A stretch of 64,000 nucleotides of DNA from Streptomyces bambusae (GTDB lineage: Bacteria > Actinomycetota > Actinomycetes > Streptomycetales > Streptomycetaceae), in the NCBI RefSeq assembly GCF_020532645.1, contig NZ_JAJAUZ010000044.1:1-64000 (forward strand), in the 5' to 3' direction. Under the pieces are notes generated by a model that was not told where the DNA came from, ran no database searches, and worked only from the letters and a program-made list of their open reading frames with translations. Positions within the stretch are counted from its first letter, which is position 1, and every line of letters starts with the position of its first letter. Shown piece by piece: positions 17,526 to 26,075 of the stretch. A program made the translations under genes and the position numbers.

Positions 17526-18764
17526 ATGAACCTCACGGCACAGCCCTCACACGGGCCGGCGAACGGCCCGGCGCCGGCGCCCGGAGTGCCGAAAAAGTTC
17601 CGCGGCCCGTTTGCCCGCTGGCCGCGGAGCGCGGACGCCGTACTCGCCACGCTCATATTCCTCGCCACGGTGTTCGTGGAAGAAGCCCCCGGTGACACGC
17701 TCCGCCTGCGCGCGGCCACCGACGTGCCCGTCGCGGCCCTGCTGCTTTACGCAGGGGCGGGCGGGTCGCTCTACTGGCGGCGCACCAGACCCATCGCGGC
17801 CCTCGCCCTGGCGATCGCCGCTTGGAGCCCGCTACTGGGGACCCGCTGGTCCAGCACCGGCGGGATCGTGCTCATCGCGCTCTACAGCATCGGCCGGTAC
17901 GTCAGGGACACCCGGGAGAACCGCCTCGGCACTCTCGCGGCCGTGGGCGCGGCGATCGCCGCGGCGATGGTCGACAGCCGGCTGCTCTCCGTCACCTGGG
18001 GCGAGACCTCCTTCTGCGCACTGGTCATGTTCACCGCCTGGTACGTCGGCCGCCGGGTGACACTGCGGGCGGAGCGCGCCGAGCGGCTCCGCCGGGAGCA
18101 GGCCGCCGAGACGCGGCGCATCGTCGCGGAGGAGCGCACCCACATAGCCAGGGAGCTGCACGATGTGGTCGCGCACCGGGTGAGCATGATGACGGTGCAG
18201 GCGGGTGCCGCCCGGATGGTGGCCGCGCACGATCCGCAGGAGGCGCTCGCGGCGATGACGGCGGTGGAGGAGGCCGGGCGTCAGGCCCTGGACGAACTGC
18301 GCCACCTGCTGGGCGTGCTGCGGCCGGAGGCGGACCGCGAGGGGCTGGGGCCTCAGCCGGGGCTGGCCGACCTGGACCGGCTCGTGGCTCAGGTGCGGGA
18401 GGCGGGGCTGGACGTGTCGGTGACCGGCGGTGTCCAGGCCGCTCTCCCGGCTCGTGTCGAGCTGTCCGCGTACCGCATCGTCCAGGAGGCGCTGACCAAC
18501 GTGCTCAAGCACAGCGGGCCACGGACCCGCACCGAGGTGCGACTGAGCCGTGCGGGCGGCGGACTGCGCATCGAGGTGCTGGACGACGGCCAGGGGGCCC
18601 CGGTGCCGTCCGAGTCCTTCGGCTCCCCCGCAGGTGTACCCGGCCATGGGATCGTCGGGATGCGGGAGCGGGCGCTGCTGCTCGGCGGCAGCCTCGATGC
18701 GGGCCGGCGTCCCGGTGGCGGGTTCAGACTGGCCGCCCATCTGCCGACGGGAGGGGATTCGTGA
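17526..18764 (+). CDS. Sensor histidine kinase (NarL/DesK-like)
   Basis: A 412-aa kinase from ATG 17526 with a GGAGCG ribosome site. Four or five predicted membrane spans lie in residues 38-175. HisKA_3 follows with AEERTHIARELHDVVAHRVS (phosphorylated His about residue 212), and the HATPase region has N in IVQEALTNVLKHS, LDDGQGAP and GIVGMRERALLLGG. This layout is the common Streptomyces SCO-type kinase without a large extracellular sensor. It overlaps the response regulator by 4 bp (GTGA). The 298-bp gap to the divergent MMPL gene makes that exporter a plausible target. Confidence 0.92.
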   Translation: MNLTAQPSHGPANGPAPAPGVPKKFRGPFARWPRSADAVLATLIFLATVFVEEAPGDTLRLRAATDVPVAALLLYAGAGGSLYWRRTRPIAALALAIAAWSPLLGTRWSSTGGIVLIALYSIGRYVRDTRENRLGTLAAVGAAIAAAMVDSRLLSVTWGETSFCALVMFTAWYVGRRVTLRAERAERLRREQAAETRRIVAEERTHIARELHDVVAHRVSMMTVQAGAARMVAAHDPQEALAAMTAVEEAGRQALDELRHLLGVLRPEADREGLGPQPGLADLDRLVAQVREAGLDVSVTGGVQAALPARVELSAYRIVQEALTNVLKHSGPRTRTEVRLSRAGGGLRIEVLDDGQGAPVPSESFGSPAGVPGHGIVGMRERALLLGGSLDAGRRPGGGFRLAAHLPTGGDS

Positions 18765-19438
18765 GCATCCGTGTGGTCGTCGTGGACGACCAGGCACTGG
18801 TCCGCAGGGGCTTCGTGATGATCCTGCGGGTCAGTGACGACATCGAGGTCGTGGCCGAGGCCGGGACCGGCGCCGAGGCGGTGGAAGCGGCGCGCGTGCA
18901 TCGGCCGGATGTGATCCTCATGGACATCCGCATGCCCGGCATGGACGGCATCGAGGCCACCTCCCAGATCCTTCAAGAGGCGGACTGGGAGATACGGGTG
19001 CTGATTCTGACCACGTTCGATCCGGACGAGTACGTGTACGAGGCGCTGAGTGCCGGGGCCAGCGGGTTCGTGTTGAAGGACATTCCGCCCGAGCAGCTCG
19101 CGACCGCCGTGCGGACGGTCGCCGAGGGTGGGGCGCTGCTGGCGCCGTCGGTCACGCGGCGTGTCATCGACCGGTTCGCGCACCAGCGGGTCGTCAATCC
19201 CGCTGTGGTGAGCCGTGTGGCGCGGCTGACGGACCGCGAACGCGAGATCGTGTCCGCCGTCGCGCGTGGTGAGAGCAACACGGAGCTGGCTGCGCGGCTG
19301 TTCATCGGGCCCGCCACCGTCAAATCTCACGTGTCGAGCATTCTCGCCAAACTCGGCCTGCGCGACCGCATTCAGATCGTGATCTTCGCGTACGAAAGCG
19401 GTCTCGTCGAGGCGGGCGCGTACGACATCGGTCACTGA
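18761..19438 (+). CDS. LuxR-type response regulator
   Basis: A 225-aa regulator whose GTG start overlaps the kinase stop. The receiver has VVDDQALVRRGF, the Asp in VILMDIRMPGMDG (about residue 54), T in ILTTFDPDEYVY and K in FVLKDIPPEQ; the HTH is LTDREREIVSAVARGESN...GPATVKSHVSSILAKLGLRDR. This is the cognate regulator of the kinase before it. Its last 7 bp overlap the end of the convergent P450 gene, which closes the lanthipeptide operon. Control of either neighbour is possible but unproven. Confidence 0.92.
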   Translation: MSIRVVVVDDQALVRRGFVMILRVSDDIEVVAEAGTGAEAVEAARVHRPDVILMDIRMPGMDGIEATSQILQEADWEIRVLILTTFDPDEYVYEALSAGASGFVLKDIPPEQLATAVRTVAEGGALLAPSVTRRVIDRFAHQRVVNPAVVSRVARLTDREREIVSAVARGESNTELAARLFIGPATVKSHVSSILAKLGLRDRIQIVIFAYESGLVEAGAYDIGH

Positions 19439-21051
19439 GCCGGCGGCTCGGCCTCCGGGGCGTCGAGGACGACGAGCAGGCCCGCAGGGTCGGCCGGCGC
19501 GGAACCGGCGGGGCGCACCGCGCCAAGGGGCGTGGCCTCAGCGTGTGTCAGGTCGGGGCGTCGTGCGTCGGGGCGCGTCTCGTCGGGGTGGGCGAGCCTG
19601 ATGCGGGGGAAGCGGCGTAGCAGGGTGGTCAGGGCTATGCGGACCTCGGCCTTGGCGAGGGCGGCGCCCAGGCAGTGGCGGTGTCCGGCACCGAAGGCGA
19701 AGTGCTGGTTGGCGGGCCGGTCCGGGTCGAAGCGGTCGGGGTCGGGGAAGCGGGCAGGGTCGTGGTTCACGGCCAGCAGGGCGCTGTAGACGCCGCTGCC
19801 GACGGGCAGCGGCGCGCCGTCGGTCTCGGTCGGCTCGCCCGCGTACCGGGAGGCGAGGGAGGCCGGGGTGATGTGGCGGAGTAGTTCCTCCACGGTCGGG
19901 TCGAGCAGATCCGGTCGGGTCCGCAGCGCCTCCCAGTGGGCGCGTTCGCTCAGCAGCAGGGCGAGTCCGTCGGTCAGCAGCCCGGTCACCGGCCGGTAGC
20001 CCGCGACGAGAAGCAGGCGGATTGCCGACAGGACGGAGGATTCGCGGGCGTCGGGGTCCTCGGTGCCGATCATGGCGCTGATGAGGTCGTCGCCGGGGTG
20101 GGTGCGGCGCTGCTCGATCAGGTCGGCGAGGTAGCGGGCCAGTGAGGTGCCGGGGTCGTCGGCTGTGGACTGCCCCGCCGTCCCGCCGGACGCCCAGTGG
20201 AAGGCGTAGTCGTGGATGCGGCGCCGGCCGTCGGCCGGGACGCCCAGCAGTTCGCACAGGGCGGCCACCGGGTAGGGCCGGGTGAACGCCGCCTCCAGGT
20301 CCACGGGGGTGCCGGTGGGAAGGGGGTCCAGCAGGGCGTCGGCCACGTCCTGGATGCTGTCGGTCAGAGCCGCGACCCGGCGGTGGGTGAGGGGGCGGGC
20401 GATGGTGCGGCGCAGGCGGGCGTGTTCGTCGGCCGGGAGGAAGAACAGCTGCTCCTCGTCCATGAGTTCGTCGTCGGTCAGCTCGCCGAGGGAGGCGGTG
20501 CGCAGGGCGGGCGTGTTCGGGTGCTCGCCGCGCAGCCTGGGGTCGACCATGGCCTTGGCGGCGGCGTCGTAGCCGGTCACCAGCCAGCCGGTCTCCTCGC
20601 CGCCGAGCGCGACATGGTGCATGCCGCCGTCCTCCTGGAGCGCCCTGAGCACGGTCAGGTCGCGCAACGCGGCACCGTCGACGAGCGGTAGGTGGGCGAC
20701 GGGACAGCGGGAGCCGGCACGCTCGGAGCGGTCGCGGTCGCGGTCGCCATCGCGCTCCGCGGGGCCCTGCGACGTGGGGATGTACGCGCCACCGCCGTCC
20801 GCGACCGGATCGTACGTGGCCAGGTCGACCGCGCCGCAGTCATGGGCGCCGGGGACGTGCGTGGCAAGGCCGTCCGCGCCACCGCCGTGCGCGCCGGAGT
20901 CATCCGCGCCACCGCCGTGCACGGCGGGGTCGTACGTGGCAGGGGCATCCGCGCCAGGGTCGTGCGCACCGCAGGCAGGCGGGGCTGAGTCGAGTGTGCC
21001 GGGGGCGTGCGCGGTGGTGTCGTGCCGGTCATCGGCGGTCGGGGTGGGCAT
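19432..21051 (-). CDS. Cytochrome P450 of the lanthipeptide operon (distal)
   Basis: A 539-aa P450, last gene of the leftward lanthipeptide operon. Its ATG overlaps the transporter gene by 23 bp. The haem-thiolate loop FGAGHRHCLG and the ExxR motif (EELLR) are intact. In the I helix, LLVAGYRPVTG stands where AGxxT with an acid-alcohol pair is expected, so the usual proton-delivery residues are missing. About the first 105 residues are a low-complexity array of Ala/Gly/Asp repeats (AHGGGADDSG-like) ahead of CPVAHLPLVDG, where a normal P450 starts. A role in oxidising the lanthipeptide is inferred from position only. Confidence 0.85.
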   Translation of the reverse strand: MPTPTADDRHDTTAHAPGTLDSAPPACGAHDPGADAPATYDPAVHGGGADDSGAHGGGADGLATHVPGAHDCGAVDLATYDPVADGGGAYIPTSQGPAERDGDRDRDRSERAGSRCPVAHLPLVDGAALRDLTVLRALQEDGGMHHVALGGEETGWLVTGYDAAAKAMVDPRLRGEHPNTPALRTASLGELTDDELMDEEQLFFLPADEHARLRRTIARPLTHRRVAALTDSIQDVADALLDPLPTGTPVDLEAAFTRPYPVAALCELLGVPADGRRRIHDYAFHWASGGTAGQSTADDPGTSLARYLADLIEQRRTHPGDDLISAMIGTEDPDARESSVLSAIRLLLVAGYRPVTGLLTDGLALLLSERAHWEALRTRPDLLDPTVEELLRHITPASLASRYAGEPTETDGAPLPVGSGVYSALLAVNHDPARFPDPDRFDPDRPANQHFAFGAGHRHCLGAALAKAEVRIALTTLLRRFPRIRLAHPDETRPDARRPDLTHAEATPLGAVRPAGSAPADPAGLLVVLDAPEAEPPAQ

Positions 21052-23158
21052 CTTCGGTGTCCTTCCGGGTTTCGTCGAGGAACTGCGTGGTGGCCAGTTC
21101 GCGGTAGAGGGCGTCGTCGCCGAGGAGTTCGGAGTGCGTGCCTATGGCCCGTACGGTGCCTGCGTCCATGACGACGATCCGGTCCGCGGCGGTGACGGTC
21201 GACAGCCGGTGGGCCACGACCAGCACGGTGGTGGTGCGGGCCACGGCGGTGAGGGTGTCGCGCAGGGCCGCCTCGTTGACGGCGTCGAGTTGTGAGGTCG
21301 CCTCGTCGAGGAGCAGCAGGCGGGGGCGGCGCAGCAGGGCGCGTGCGATGGCCACGCGCTGGCGCTCGCCGCCAGAGAGCCGGGTGCCGCGGTGGCCGAC
21401 CTGGGTGTCGAGGCCTTGCGGGAGTCGGCCGAGCAGGGTTTCCAGCCGGGTGGTGTGCAGGACTCCCGGCAGGTCGGCGGTGGCGGTGGCGGGTGCGCCG
21501 AGGAGCAGGTTCTCGTGCAGGGTGCCGGCCAGGACGGGGGCGTCCTGCTCTACGTAGCCGATTGCGGTGCGCAGGTCGGGGAGGTGCCAGTCGGAGAGGT
21601 CGGTGCCGTCGAGGAGGATGCGGCCGGAGGTGGGTTCGTAGAACCGTTCCAGCAGGGCGAAGACGGTCGTCTTGCCGGCGCCGGAGGGGCCGACGAAGGC
21701 GGTCATGCCGCGCGGCGGGACCCGGAATCCGATGCCGTGGTGGACGGGCGGCAGGTCGGGCGCGTAGCGGAAGCGCACGTCCTCGAAGACGACCGAGGCG
21801 GGCCGGGCGGGCCGGCCGGCGGACGGGCCGGAGACGGGCGTACCTGCCGGCCGAACCGGGTCGCCCGCACGGACCGCGTCACCGGACCAGACCATGCCAC
21901 CCGACCGGACCAGGTCGTCTGACCGGCCCCGGTCACCAGACCAGGCCTTATCACCAGACCCCACCAGGTCACCGGACCGGCCCCCGACACCAGACGGGTC
22001 CAGGTCACCAGACCCCGCCAGGTCACCGGACCGGCCCCCACCGTCGCCCAGCCACCCCATGTCACCGGACCAGGCCTCCTCACCAGACCCGCCCGGGTCA
22101 CCAGCCCGGACCAGGCCACCCGCCCGGGGCTCGTCACCGGCCCGGCCCAAGCGCCCCGACCGCCCCGACTCCCGCCCGCCCTGCCGAGGTTCGGACGGCA
22201 GTTGGGTCGCCTCCTCGATGCGCAGGATGGCCGCCGCGCCCACGTGGTACTGGCTGACCGCGGCGACGAGTTGCTGTACGGGTGCGACGAGGGAGAACAC
22301 GTACATCAGGAAGGCGATCAGTGTGCCGACGCCGATGGCGCCGGCGGCCACGCGCGCGCCGCCGACGCCCAGGACGGTGAAGAAGGCGAGCTGGAGGGCG
22401 AGTTCGCCGGTGGTGCCGACCAGGCCGAGCCACTTCGCGGCGCGCACGCCGGCCTGAAGGGAGTCTTCGGCCGCGGCCAGGGCGGCGGCCTCCTCGCGGT
22501 CTTCGGCCGCGGCGGCCTTGACGGTGCGCAGGGCGCCGAGGGAGCGTTCCAGCCGGGCGCCGAGGCGGCCGACGGATTCCTGCACCGCCTCGCTGGCCTG
22601 GTTGACGCGGCCCATGGCGAGGCGGACCACCAGGGCCGCGGCGGAGAGCACGGCGAGGGTGACGGCCAGCAGCACCGGGTCGAGTACGGCCATCATCGCC
22701 ACGGTCGCCAGCGCGATCAGCGCGCCGGTGACCGAGCCGACCAGGGAGTCGGCCGCGACCTGGCGGAGCAGGGTGGTGTCGGCGGTGACCCGGGCGAGCA
22801 GGTCGCCCGGTTCCAGCCGGTCGAAGGTGCTCATGCGCAGCCGCAGCAGCCGGCCGATCAGGCGTTTGCGGGCGGTGAACACCACCGACTCGGCGGCGCT
22901 GCGCAGGACGTACTGGCCGAACGGGCCGGTCACGGCGGTGACGCCGACCATGAGACCGGTCCACAGCAGCGCGGTCGTCAGCGGCCGGCCGGCGGCGAGG
23001 TCGTCCAGCAGGCGGGCGGCGGCAAGCGGGAGTACGAGCCCGGCGGCGCCCGTGATCAGGCCGAGCAGGCCGCCGAGCAGCAGCCGGTGCCGGCAGGGCC
23101 GCAGGTGGGCGAGGAGGGCCCGCCAGGCGGTGTCGGTGGGGGCGCGCTGGGCATCCAC
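21029..23158 (-). CDS. ABC transporter, fused membrane and ATPase domains (peptide exporter)
   Basis: A 709-aa half-transporter. Residues 20-310 form a six-helix exporter domain and 455-700 the ATPase: Walker A GPSGAGKTT (490-498), signature LSGGERQ, Walker B LLLLDEATS and H-loop VVAHRLS. Between them lies an extra stretch of about 125 residues (326-452) of degenerate GSGD/RSGD repeats not found in ordinary members. No N-terminal C39 peptidase domain is present, as for RamA/RamB-like exporters. The GTG start follows GAGGAC. It probably acts as a homodimer that exports the modified peptide. Confidence 0.9.
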   Translation of the reverse strand: MDAQRAPTDTAWRALLAHLRPCRHRLLLGGLLGLITGAAGLVLPLAAARLLDDLAAGRPLTTALLWTGLMVGVTAVTGPFGQYVLRSAAESVVFTARKRLIGRLLRLRMSTFDRLEPGDLLARVTADTTLLRQVAADSLVGSVTGALIALATVAMMAVLDPVLLAVTLAVLSAAALVVRLAMGRVNQASEAVQESVGRLGARLERSLGALRTVKAAAAEDREEAAALAAAEDSLQAGVRAAKWLGLVGTTGELALQLAFFTVLGVGGARVAAGAIGVGTLIAFLMYVFSLVAPVQQLVAAVSQYHVGAAAILRIEEATQLPSEPRQGGRESGRSGRLGRAGDEPRAGGLVRAGDPGGSGEEAWSGDMGWLGDGGGRSGDLAGSGDLDPSGVGGRSGDLVGSGDKAWSGDRGRSDDLVRSGGMVWSGDAVRAGDPVRPAGTPVSGPSAGRPARPASVVFEDVRFRYAPDLPPVHHGIGFRVPPRGMTAFVGPSGAGKTTVFALLERFYEPTSGRILLDGTDLSDWHLPDLRTAIGYVEQDAPVLAGTLHENLLLGAPATATADLPGVLHTTRLETLLGRLPQGLDTQVGHRGTRLSGGERQRVAIARALLRRPRLLLLDEATSQLDAVNEAALRDTLTAVARTTTVLVVAHRLSTVTAADRIVVMDAGTVRAIGTHSELLGDDALYRELATTQFLDETRKDTEDAHPDRR
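21803..22183 (-). repeat. In-frame degenerate repeat inside the transporter gene
   Basis: DNA repeats based on GGTCACCGGACCAG-like units encode the GSGD/RSGD-rich linker between the membrane and ATPase domains. The copies are degenerate, all remain in frame, and there are no conserved spacers. It resembles a minisatellite grown inside a flexible linker. Confidence 0.8.
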
Positions 23159-23191
23159 GGCATCGTCCTCGTCGAGGTGGGAGGTGCGGGG

Positions 23192-23250
23192 GGCACCGGG
23201 AAGGGCAGGGGTGCCGGGAAAGGCAGGGGCACCGGGAAGGGCAGGGGTGC
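23192..23250. repeat. 18-bp tandem repeat downstream of the precursor gene
   Basis: Just over three copies of an 18-bp unit (GGCACCGGGAAGGGCAGG and variants) fill most of the gap between the hairpin at 23251 and the transporter start. It has no coding sense. The spacing between hairpin and transporter is therefore set by a repeat that could vary between strains. Confidence 0.75.
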
Positions 23251-23284
23251 CGGCGCCGGGGACCGCTGCGGGTCCCCGGCGCCG
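23251..23284 (-). terminator. Strong hairpin between precursor and transporter genes
   Basis: Perfect 14-bp arms (CGGCGCCGGGGACC at 23251-23264 and its complement at 23271-23284) surround a 6-nt loop, 6 bp past the precursor stop. All neighbouring genes point left. It therefore sits inside the operon and probably acts as a partial terminator or 3' stabiliser that raises precursor mRNA over the transporter and P450. Confidence 0.75.
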
Positions 23285-23290
23285 TCGTCG

Positions 23291-23392
23291 TCAGTTGCAG
23301 GTCGTCTTGTACGACGTGATGAAGCTGCTGCACGGGGCAGCGGAGACGGACTCCTCGTCGAGGAGCGCCTGCAGTTCGAGGACGAAGGCCAT
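23291..23392 (-). CDS. lanA: Class III lanthipeptide precursor peptide (SapB-like)
   Basis: A 33-aa precursor. The leader MAFVLELQALLDEE carries the LxLQ motif recognised by class III synthetases. The core region from about residue 15 has eight Ser/Thr and two Cys (C21, C32) and ends in TTCN, the same ending as the SapB precursor RamS. Each Cys has a Ser four or five residues before it (S17, S27), fitting two lanthionine rings; S23-T26-C32 could also give a labionin. Its ribosome site AAAGGAGGTGA is a perfect match to the 16S tail, 8 bp from the ATG, and overlaps the synthetase stop. High expression is expected. Confidence 0.88.
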   Translation of the reverse strand: MAFVLELQALLDEESVSAAPCSSFITSYKTTCN

Positions 23393-23397
23393 GCCGG

Positions 23398-25965
23398 TCA
23401 CCTCCTTTCGGTGTCGTCGCCCGCGGTGGTCCGCAGGTCGAGGAAGGGAATCGCCGCCGCGTCCGGGTCGAACGCGGCGCCCAGAGCCGCCAGCACCCCT
23501 GCGGAGCCGGTGGCCAGGTCCATGGAGATCCGCAGCAACTGGTGGCCGGGGAAGGCGAGTTCGCCGCCCTTCTCCAGGGCGTGCCAGCCCAGCCTGCGGA
23601 TGTGTGCCTCGAGTACGGGCCGGTCCTCGGCCCTGCCGAGCAGGGCGAGCGCGGCGATGATGCCCGCCCGGCCCATGAAGAGGAACGGGTGGAGGACGAA
23701 CGGGGCCCGGCAGGCCCGGCGTACCCCGTCGACCACGGCGGTGAGCGCCGGATCGGGCCGGTGCGCGAGGTAGCGCGCGAGCACCAGGGCGAGCCCGCTG
23801 CTGCCGGGACCGAGGTACGCGAGCCAGCGGCGGTCGTGCAGCAGCTGGAAGGTGCCGTCGCCGAGCCGCCGGCCGCCGGCCGCCTCCTCGCGCAGGGCCC
23901 GTCCGGCCAGGTCGAGCCAGCGGTCCTCGCGGGTGGTCTCGTACAGGGCGAGGAAGGCGTACGCGACTCCGGTCGGGCCGTGCTGGAGCCCGGTGGCCGC
24001 TCCGCCGCGCCAGGTGCCGGCGGTGGCCAGCCGGTGGCCGAGGGCGGCGGCTTCGGCGGCGAGCCCGGCGTCGGCGCCGGTGCGGGCGAAGTGCAGCAGG
24101 CTCACCACGGCACCGGCGAGGCCGGACTGCAGTCCGGCGGCGGCCGTTCCGCCGTGCAGGGCGCGGGCCCGGTGAAGGGCCTCCAGGGCATCGTCGCGGC
24201 GCCCGAGCGCGTCCAGGGTCATGGCGACGCCGTGCTGCCCGTCCCACAGGCCGGGTCGCGGGCGCGGATCGCGGCGGGCGGCGGCGACGAGCCAGTCGGT
24301 GTACTCGGCCGGGAGCTTCTCCCCCGCCTGGTGCAGCGCCCACAGCACGCCCGCCGCGCCGTGGGTGACGGTGGCGGGGCCGGTCGCGAACTGGCGGGGG
24401 TCGCCGGGGAAGAGGCGGTCGGTGCGGTCGGGGGTGGCGGTGGCCTTGATGCCTGCCACGAGCGAGTCGCGGATCTGCGGCCACTTGGCCTCGGGGCGGT
24501 CGAAGAGCCGGTCCTTGCCGGGCCGTTCGGGCGGTCCGCCGTGCACGGCGCGGAAATGGCGGGCCATCCGCGGACCGAAGCCCGGCGGCAGCGGGAACAG
24601 CCCGGCGGCCGCATCGGCCAGGGCGGCGAACTTCTCCGGGTCCCGGTCCTGCAGGGGGCTCAGCGGCAGGAACATCCACTGGCGCAGCGCCTCCAGCGCG
24701 TACCGGTCGGCCGCCGCGCCGGACAGCCGGTCCGGGGCGGCGAAGCCGGGCGCGCCCAGCGGCAGCGGGCGGGTGTCGGCGAGGTCGGTGGCGATCTCGA
24801 AGTCGATCAGGACGACGCTGCCGTCGGGGCGCACGATGACGTTCTTGGGGTGGACGTCGGCCATCCGCACCCCGCGGGAGTGGACGGCGGCCAGTGCCTG
24901 GTCCACGCGGGCGAGCAGGCCGGTGGCCCACCGGGTGTACGCCGCCAGGGCTGCGGGCTGCGGGTCGGGGCCGGTCAGCGGGTAGCGGGCCGCCACCTCG
25001 TCCATCAGGGTGGTGCCCTCGATGAACTCCTCGACGAGATAGTGGTGCTCCCACACCACCAGGTGCCCGAACACCCTTGGTACGCAGGGGAGTCCGGCGA
25101 GTCGTTCCAGGACGTCCCGTTGGCGGGCGAGGCGGGCGACCGCGTCGGCACCGTCCTGGTCCAGGCCTGCGTGCGGGCGGGCTTCGAGCAGGACGACGTA
25201 CCGGTCGGTGTCCTTGCCGCGGGCGAGGTAGACCCCGCCGCCGTTGGAGAAGTGCAGGGCCTTCTCGATCCGGTACGGGAAGGCGGCCGCGCCGCCGGTG
25301 GCGCGGCGGGCCATGGAGGTGCGCAGTACGTCGGGCAGCTGCACCCAGGCGGGTACGGTGAAGAAGGGGTTGCGCCGGTCGGGAACCAGGGTGCCGTCGG
25401 GGGTCCGCATGGCCGGCACGGTCTCCCCGTCGGGGGTGGTGCACGTCATCTCGCGGAAGGCGCCGTAGCGGACGTACAGGCAGGTGTCCTCGTAGCGGAG
25501 GTCGCTGAGGACGTACGGCCCCTCGAACCCGTTCAGGAGCACGGCGAGTTCGGGAAGGAGGACGGCCAGGGCGGCCTCGTCGGCCGGGTAGAGGGTGATC
25601 AGCTTGCCGCTGCTGCCGCGTTCTGCGTACTTGCTGTTCAGGAGGCGCATAGCCCGCGGGCTGCGCAGGAACTTGACGGGTGTGCCGTGCGCCAGGCAGT
25701 GGTCCGCGATCAGGTCGCTGACGCGGGCTGCGGTGTCCGGGGTGGCCGAGACGTGGATCTTCCAGCCCTGTTCGGGCAGTTGCGGGGAGCCCGCGGGCGG
25801 GGTCCAGACGGTCCACAGTCCCTGCCCGGTGCGCTCCCAGCCGGCCGGCAGCGGGCGCCGGGACACGGGGAACAGCTCGTCCTGGTCCCGCATGAGCCAG
25901 GGCGGTTCGAAGAAGTCCGGGTCGGCCTGACAGTAGGCCATCAGCTCCGGGAGCGCGGCTTCCAT
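23398..25965 (-). CDS. lanKC: Class III lanthionine synthetase (LanKC)
   Basis: An 855-aa three-part enzyme that phosphorylates and eliminates Ser/Thr of the precursor and closes rings with Cys. An N-terminal lyase domain has VKFLRSPRAM and NSKYAERGSSGK (about 97-121). The kinase domain (about 225-510) has ADVHPKNVIV and LIDFEIATD. A LanC-like cyclase domain (about 560-850) lacks the Cys-Cys-His zinc ligands, as usual for class III. At the kinase beta-3 site it reads VVLLEARP where class III enzymes normally have KEARP, so the ATP-binding Lys appears as Leu 260. The ATG at 25965 follows AGGAGA. Confidence 0.92.
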   Translation of the reverse strand: MEAALPELMAYCQADPDFFEPPWLMRDQDELFPVSRRPLPAGWERTGQGLWTVWTPPAGSPQLPEQGWKIHVSATPDTAARVSDLIADHCLAHGTPVKFLRSPRAMRLLNSKYAERGSSGKLITLYPADEAALAVLLPELAVLLNGFEGPYVLSDLRYEDTCLYVRYGAFREMTCTTPDGETVPAMRTPDGTLVPDRRNPFFTVPAWVQLPDVLRTSMARRATGGAAAFPYRIEKALHFSNGGGVYLARGKDTDRYVVLLEARPHAGLDQDGADAVARLARQRDVLERLAGLPCVPRVFGHLVVWEHHYLVEEFIEGTTLMDEVAARYPLTGPDPQPAALAAYTRWATGLLARVDQALAAVHSRGVRMADVHPKNVIVRPDGSVVLIDFEIATDLADTRPLPLGAPGFAAPDRLSGAAADRYALEALRQWMFLPLSPLQDRDPEKFAALADAAAGLFPLPPGFGPRMARHFRAVHGGPPERPGKDRLFDRPEAKWPQIRDSLVAGIKATATPDRTDRLFPGDPRQFATGPATVTHGAAGVLWALHQAGEKLPAEYTDWLVAAARRDPRPRPGLWDGQHGVAMTLDALGRRDDALEALHRARALHGGTAAAGLQSGLAGAVVSLLHFARTGADAGLAAEAAALGHRLATAGTWRGGAATGLQHGPTGVAYAFLALYETTREDRWLDLAGRALREEAAGGRRLGDGTFQLLHDRRWLAYLGPGSSGLALVLARYLAHRPDPALTAVVDGVRRACRAPFVLHPFLFMGRAGIIAALALLGRAEDRPVLEAHIRRLGWHALEKGGELAFPGHQLLRISMDLATGSAGVLAALGAAFDPDAAAIPFLDLRTTAGDDTERR

Positions 25966-26075
25966 GGTCGGTTCTCCTGAACGGGTCTGGACGGGCGGGC
26001 CGTACACGGGCTCGCGGCGGGGCTGTGCGGGCGCGGTCCGTACGGGTGTTCCGCGCGCGGCGGCGGGTACGCGGT

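Noticed and set aside
17526..19438. Two-component system as the dedicated RamR-type regulator of the lanthipeptide operon
   Set aside because: It is convergent with the operon, not upstream of it, and it is closer to the MMPL promoter. RamR is an orphan regulator. Kept only as a possibility.
21803..22183. CRISPR-like or promoter repeat
   Set aside because: The copies are degenerate, in frame and inside an intact transporter gene between two well-defined domains.
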